NCBI RefSeq assembly: GCF_008107625.1
Contig: NZ_SDKK01000009.1
Span: forward strand, 199,234-231,959
Direction of reading: 5' to 3'
DNA: 32,726 nucleotides
Source: Zoogloea oleivorans
GTDB taxonomy: Bacteria > Pseudomonadota > Gammaproteobacteria > Burkholderiales > Rhodocyclaceae
A model generated the notes under the pieces. It saw nothing but the letters and a program-made list of their open reading frames with translations. It had not been told where the DNA came from and made no database searches. Of this stretch, positions 30,871 to 32,726 are shown piece by piece. The position numbers and the translations under genes were made by a program. Positions within the stretch are counted from its first letter, which is position 1; every line of letters begins with the position of its first letter.

Positions 30871-32726
30871 ATGCCCGTTCCTCCCCTGCTAAGCCAGGCT
30901 GTCTCCCGTCTGCGCCACCCCACCCGCCGCGGCGTCGCGCTGGCCGTGGCGGCCGTGCCGGCGCTCCTCCTCGCCTACAGCGTGGTCCTGATTCCCTTCA
31001 CGCCGGGCATCCGTGACATCCGCAAGGCCAAGCTGGAGCTGCCGGCGCGGGTGATGTCGGCGGATGGCAAGGAACTGGCGGTGTTCAAGTGGGCCAACCG
31101 CGAGTGGGTGGGGCTTTCGGATATCTCGCCGCAGGTCACGGCGGCGCTGATCGCCACCGAGGATCACCGTTTTTACGAACACCACGGCATCGACTTCTAC
31201 CGCCTCGGCGGTGCCGCGCTGCGGACCTTCTCGGGCGACAAGCAGGGCGGCTCGACACTCACCCAGCAACTGGCGCGCAACCTCTTTCCCGACGAGATCG
31301 GGCGGGCGCCGACGCTGACGCGCAAGCTCAAGGAGGCGATCACCGCCTTCAAGATCGAGGCGCTGTATTCGAAGGACGAGATTCTCGAAACCTATCTCAA
31401 CACGGTGCCCTTTCTGTACAACGCGTGGGGCATCGAGATGGCCGCGCGCACCTACTTCGACAAGCCGGCCCGCGCGCTGGATGTGCTGGAGGGCGCCACG
31501 CTGGTCGGCATGCTGAAGGGCAACAGCTATTACAACCCGGTGATCAACCCCGAACGGGCGGTGGCCCGGCGCAACATCGTGCTGGCGCAGATGGTGAAGC
31601 GCGACAAGCTCGACGAGGCGCGGCTGGCGGCGCTGCAGAAGAAGCCCCTGCGCATCGACTTCGAGCGCCAGCTGGAAGCGCCCGGCCCGGCGCCGCACTT
31701 TGCCCAGCAATTGCGCAAATGGCTGATCGCCTGGGCCGACAGCCACGACTACAACATCTACGCCGACGGGCTGGTGGTGCGCACGACGCTCGACAGCCGC
31801 CTGCAGGCCCAGGCCACCCAGGCGGTGATCCGTCGCGGCCGCCAGTTGCAGGGCCTGGCCGATCAGGCCTGGGGCGGGCGTAAGGGCTGGGCCGGCAGCC
31901 CGGAACTGGTCGAGGCCTTCGTGAAGGAGTCGAAGGAATATCGCATCGCACTGGCCCGCGGCCAGACCCCCGAGGAAGCACTCGCCCGCCTGCTCGCCGA
32001 CAAGCCGTTCATCGATGCGCTGCGTCGGGACAAGACCCGCGTGCAGGTCGGCTTCTTCGCCCTCGATCCGCGGGACGGCCAGGTGCGCGCGTGGGTCGGC
32101 AGCCGGGATTTCGTGCTCGATCCCTTCGACCACGTGGCCCAGGCGCGCCGCCAGCCGGGCTCCACCTTCAAGCCCTTCGTGTACGGGGCGGCCTTCGACA
32201 AGGGCATGAGCCCGGCGGACACGATCATCGACCAGGAGGTCGAGATCCCGCTGAAGAACGACGAGATCTGGCGCCCCACCGACGAGTCGCCACCCAGCGG
32301 CAAGCCGGTGAGCCTGCGCGACGGGCTGGTCTATTCGCGCAACCGCATCACCGCCCAGCTGGTCGAGCAGATTGGTGTGGGCCGCGTAGCCAAGCTGGCC
32401 CGTGCCATGGGCGTGCGTCAGAGCCCGCTCGAAGAGGTGCCGTCGCTGGCCCTCGGCACCAGCCCGGTGACGCTGAAGGAGATGGTCTCGGCCTACGGCA
32501 CCATCGCCAACGGCGGCGGCTACATTGAGCCGGTGCTGGTGACCCGCGTGGAGGACAGCCACGGCACGGTGCTGGAGGAGTTCGCGCCGCTGGCCCCCGA
32601 GGAAGCCCTGCCGCCGGCGACTGCCTACACCCTGCTCGACGTGATGCGCGGTGTCATCGACCGGGGCACCGGCACGGCCATCCGCAACACCTTCGGCCTG
32701 CGCGCCGACCTGGCCGGCAAGACCGG
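30871..32726 (+). CDS. Class A penicillin-binding protein (bifunctional transglycosylase/transpeptidase), 3' end missing
   Basis: This enzyme builds and crosslinks peptidoglycan at the outer face of the inner membrane. The frame is open from ATG 30871 to the window end (618 complete codons). It has a short cytoplasmic basic N-terminus, one membrane anchor (about 21-43), then a GT51 transglycosylase domain with IATEDHRFYEHHGID (catalytic Glu97), GGSTLTQQLARNL and LETYLNTVPFLYNAWGIEMAA. The transpeptidase domain has RQPGSTFKPF with Ser431 and Lys434, then YSRN with Ser489 and Asn491, and AGKTG at residue 617, where the sequence stops. No ribosome site is obvious. The size and the linker between the domains (about 320-400) fit a PBP1A-like or related class A protein; the exact subtype is unclear. 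Confidence 0.93.
   Translation, partial: MPVPPLLSQAVSRLRHPTRRGVALAVAAVPALLLAYSVVLIPFTPGIRDIRKAKLELPARVMSADGKELAVFKWANREWVGLSDISPQVTAALIATEDHRFYEHHGIDFYRLGGAALRTFSGDKQGGSTLTQQLARNLFPDEIGRAPTLTRKLKEAITAFKIEALYSKDEILETYLNTVPFLYNAWGIEMAARTYFDKPARALDVLEGATLVGMLKGNSYYNPVINPERAVARRNIVLAQMVKRDKLDEARLAALQKKPLRIDFERQLEAPGPAPHFAQQLRKWLIAWADSHDYNIYADGLVVRTTLDSRLQAQATQAVIRRGRQLQGLADQAWGGRKGWAGSPELVEAFVKESKEYRIALARGQTPEEALARLLADKPFIDALRRDKTRVQVGFFALDPRDGQVRAWVGSRDFVLDPFDHVAQARRQPGSTFKPFVYGAAFDKGMSPADTIIDQEVEIPLKNDEIWRPTDESPPSGKPVSLRDGLVYSRNRITAQLVEQIGVGRVAKLARAMGVRQSPLEEVPSLALGTSPVTLKEMVSAYGTIANGGGYIEPVLVTRVEDSHGTVLEEFAPLAPEEALPPATAYTLLDVMRGVIDRGTGTAIRNTFGLRADLAGKT

Overview
The window is GC-rich bacterial chromosome with dense, mostly intact housekeeping and accessory genes. 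I see no phage, IS element, CRISPR array, rRNA or tRNA. The gene set suggests a betaproteobacterium, possibly Rhodocyclales (Azoarcus/Thauera/Azospira-like): a PEP-CTERM exported protein, a PA2779/PA2778-type pair, a YqjD/YqjE/YqjK envelope-stress operon, and a giant DUF3683-type FAD/Fe-S oxidase. This placement rests on gene content and base composition, not on a marker gene.

Layout. 1-4.37 kb: an RND efflux operon (3' end of a NodT/OprM-type outer membrane factor, lipoprotein adaptor, AcrB-like pump). 4.48-6.04 kb: a small membrane-protein operon (DUF883/YqjD, YqjE-like, YqjK-like) followed by a hypoxanthine-guanine phosphoribosyltransferase. 6.13-7.81 kb: a MarR-type regulator divergent from a fold-type I PLP aminotransferase, with a perfect inverted repeat between them. 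7.86-11.86 kb (minus strand): a cobalamin operon of a CobL/CbiET-like protein, SUMT (cobA) and cobyrinate a,c-diamide synthase (cobB/cbiA). The CobL-like member is strikingly degenerate and carries a roughly 220-residue basic, disordered N-terminal extension. 12.03-12.76 kb: an exported beta-carbonic anhydrase. 12.83-16.72 kb (minus): a 1295-residue FAD-linked oxidase/Fe-S fusion. 16.95-17.97 kb (minus): a GDSL esterase with a PEP-CTERM anchor. 18.1-20.08 kb: a RidA-family gene divergent from threonine deaminase ilvA. 20.09-22.83 kb: an OmpA-type lipoprotein, an orphan membrane-anchored protein, and the PA2779-PA2778 pair (small membrane protein plus C39-like lipoprotein peptidase with TPRs). 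22.83-24.04 kb (minus): RtcB RNA ligase. 24.12-27.86 kb: a P-type ATPase with Na,K-ATPase-like ion-site motifs, coupled by ATGA overlap to a zinc alcohol dehydrogenase. 27.86-28.36 kb: no intact gene; a cluster of GC-rich hairpins and imperfect repeats, then a 69-codon remnant of a second alcohol dehydrogenase. 28.37-30.24 kb (minus): a hybrid sensor histidine kinase. 30.49-30.78 kb: an orphan protein with a His-rich tail. 30.87 kb to the end: a class A penicillin-binding protein cut off at its KTG motif.

The main points for follow-up are the degenerate CobL-like protein, the PA2779/PA2778 pair (a possible peptidase-substrate couple, given a Gly-Gly just before the membrane segment of the partner), and the structured repeat region at 27.89-28.09 kb. 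A REP-like 22-bp palindrome occurs in a doublet at 6.06-6.12 kb and again at 26.80 kb, where it supplies the last residues of the ATPase.
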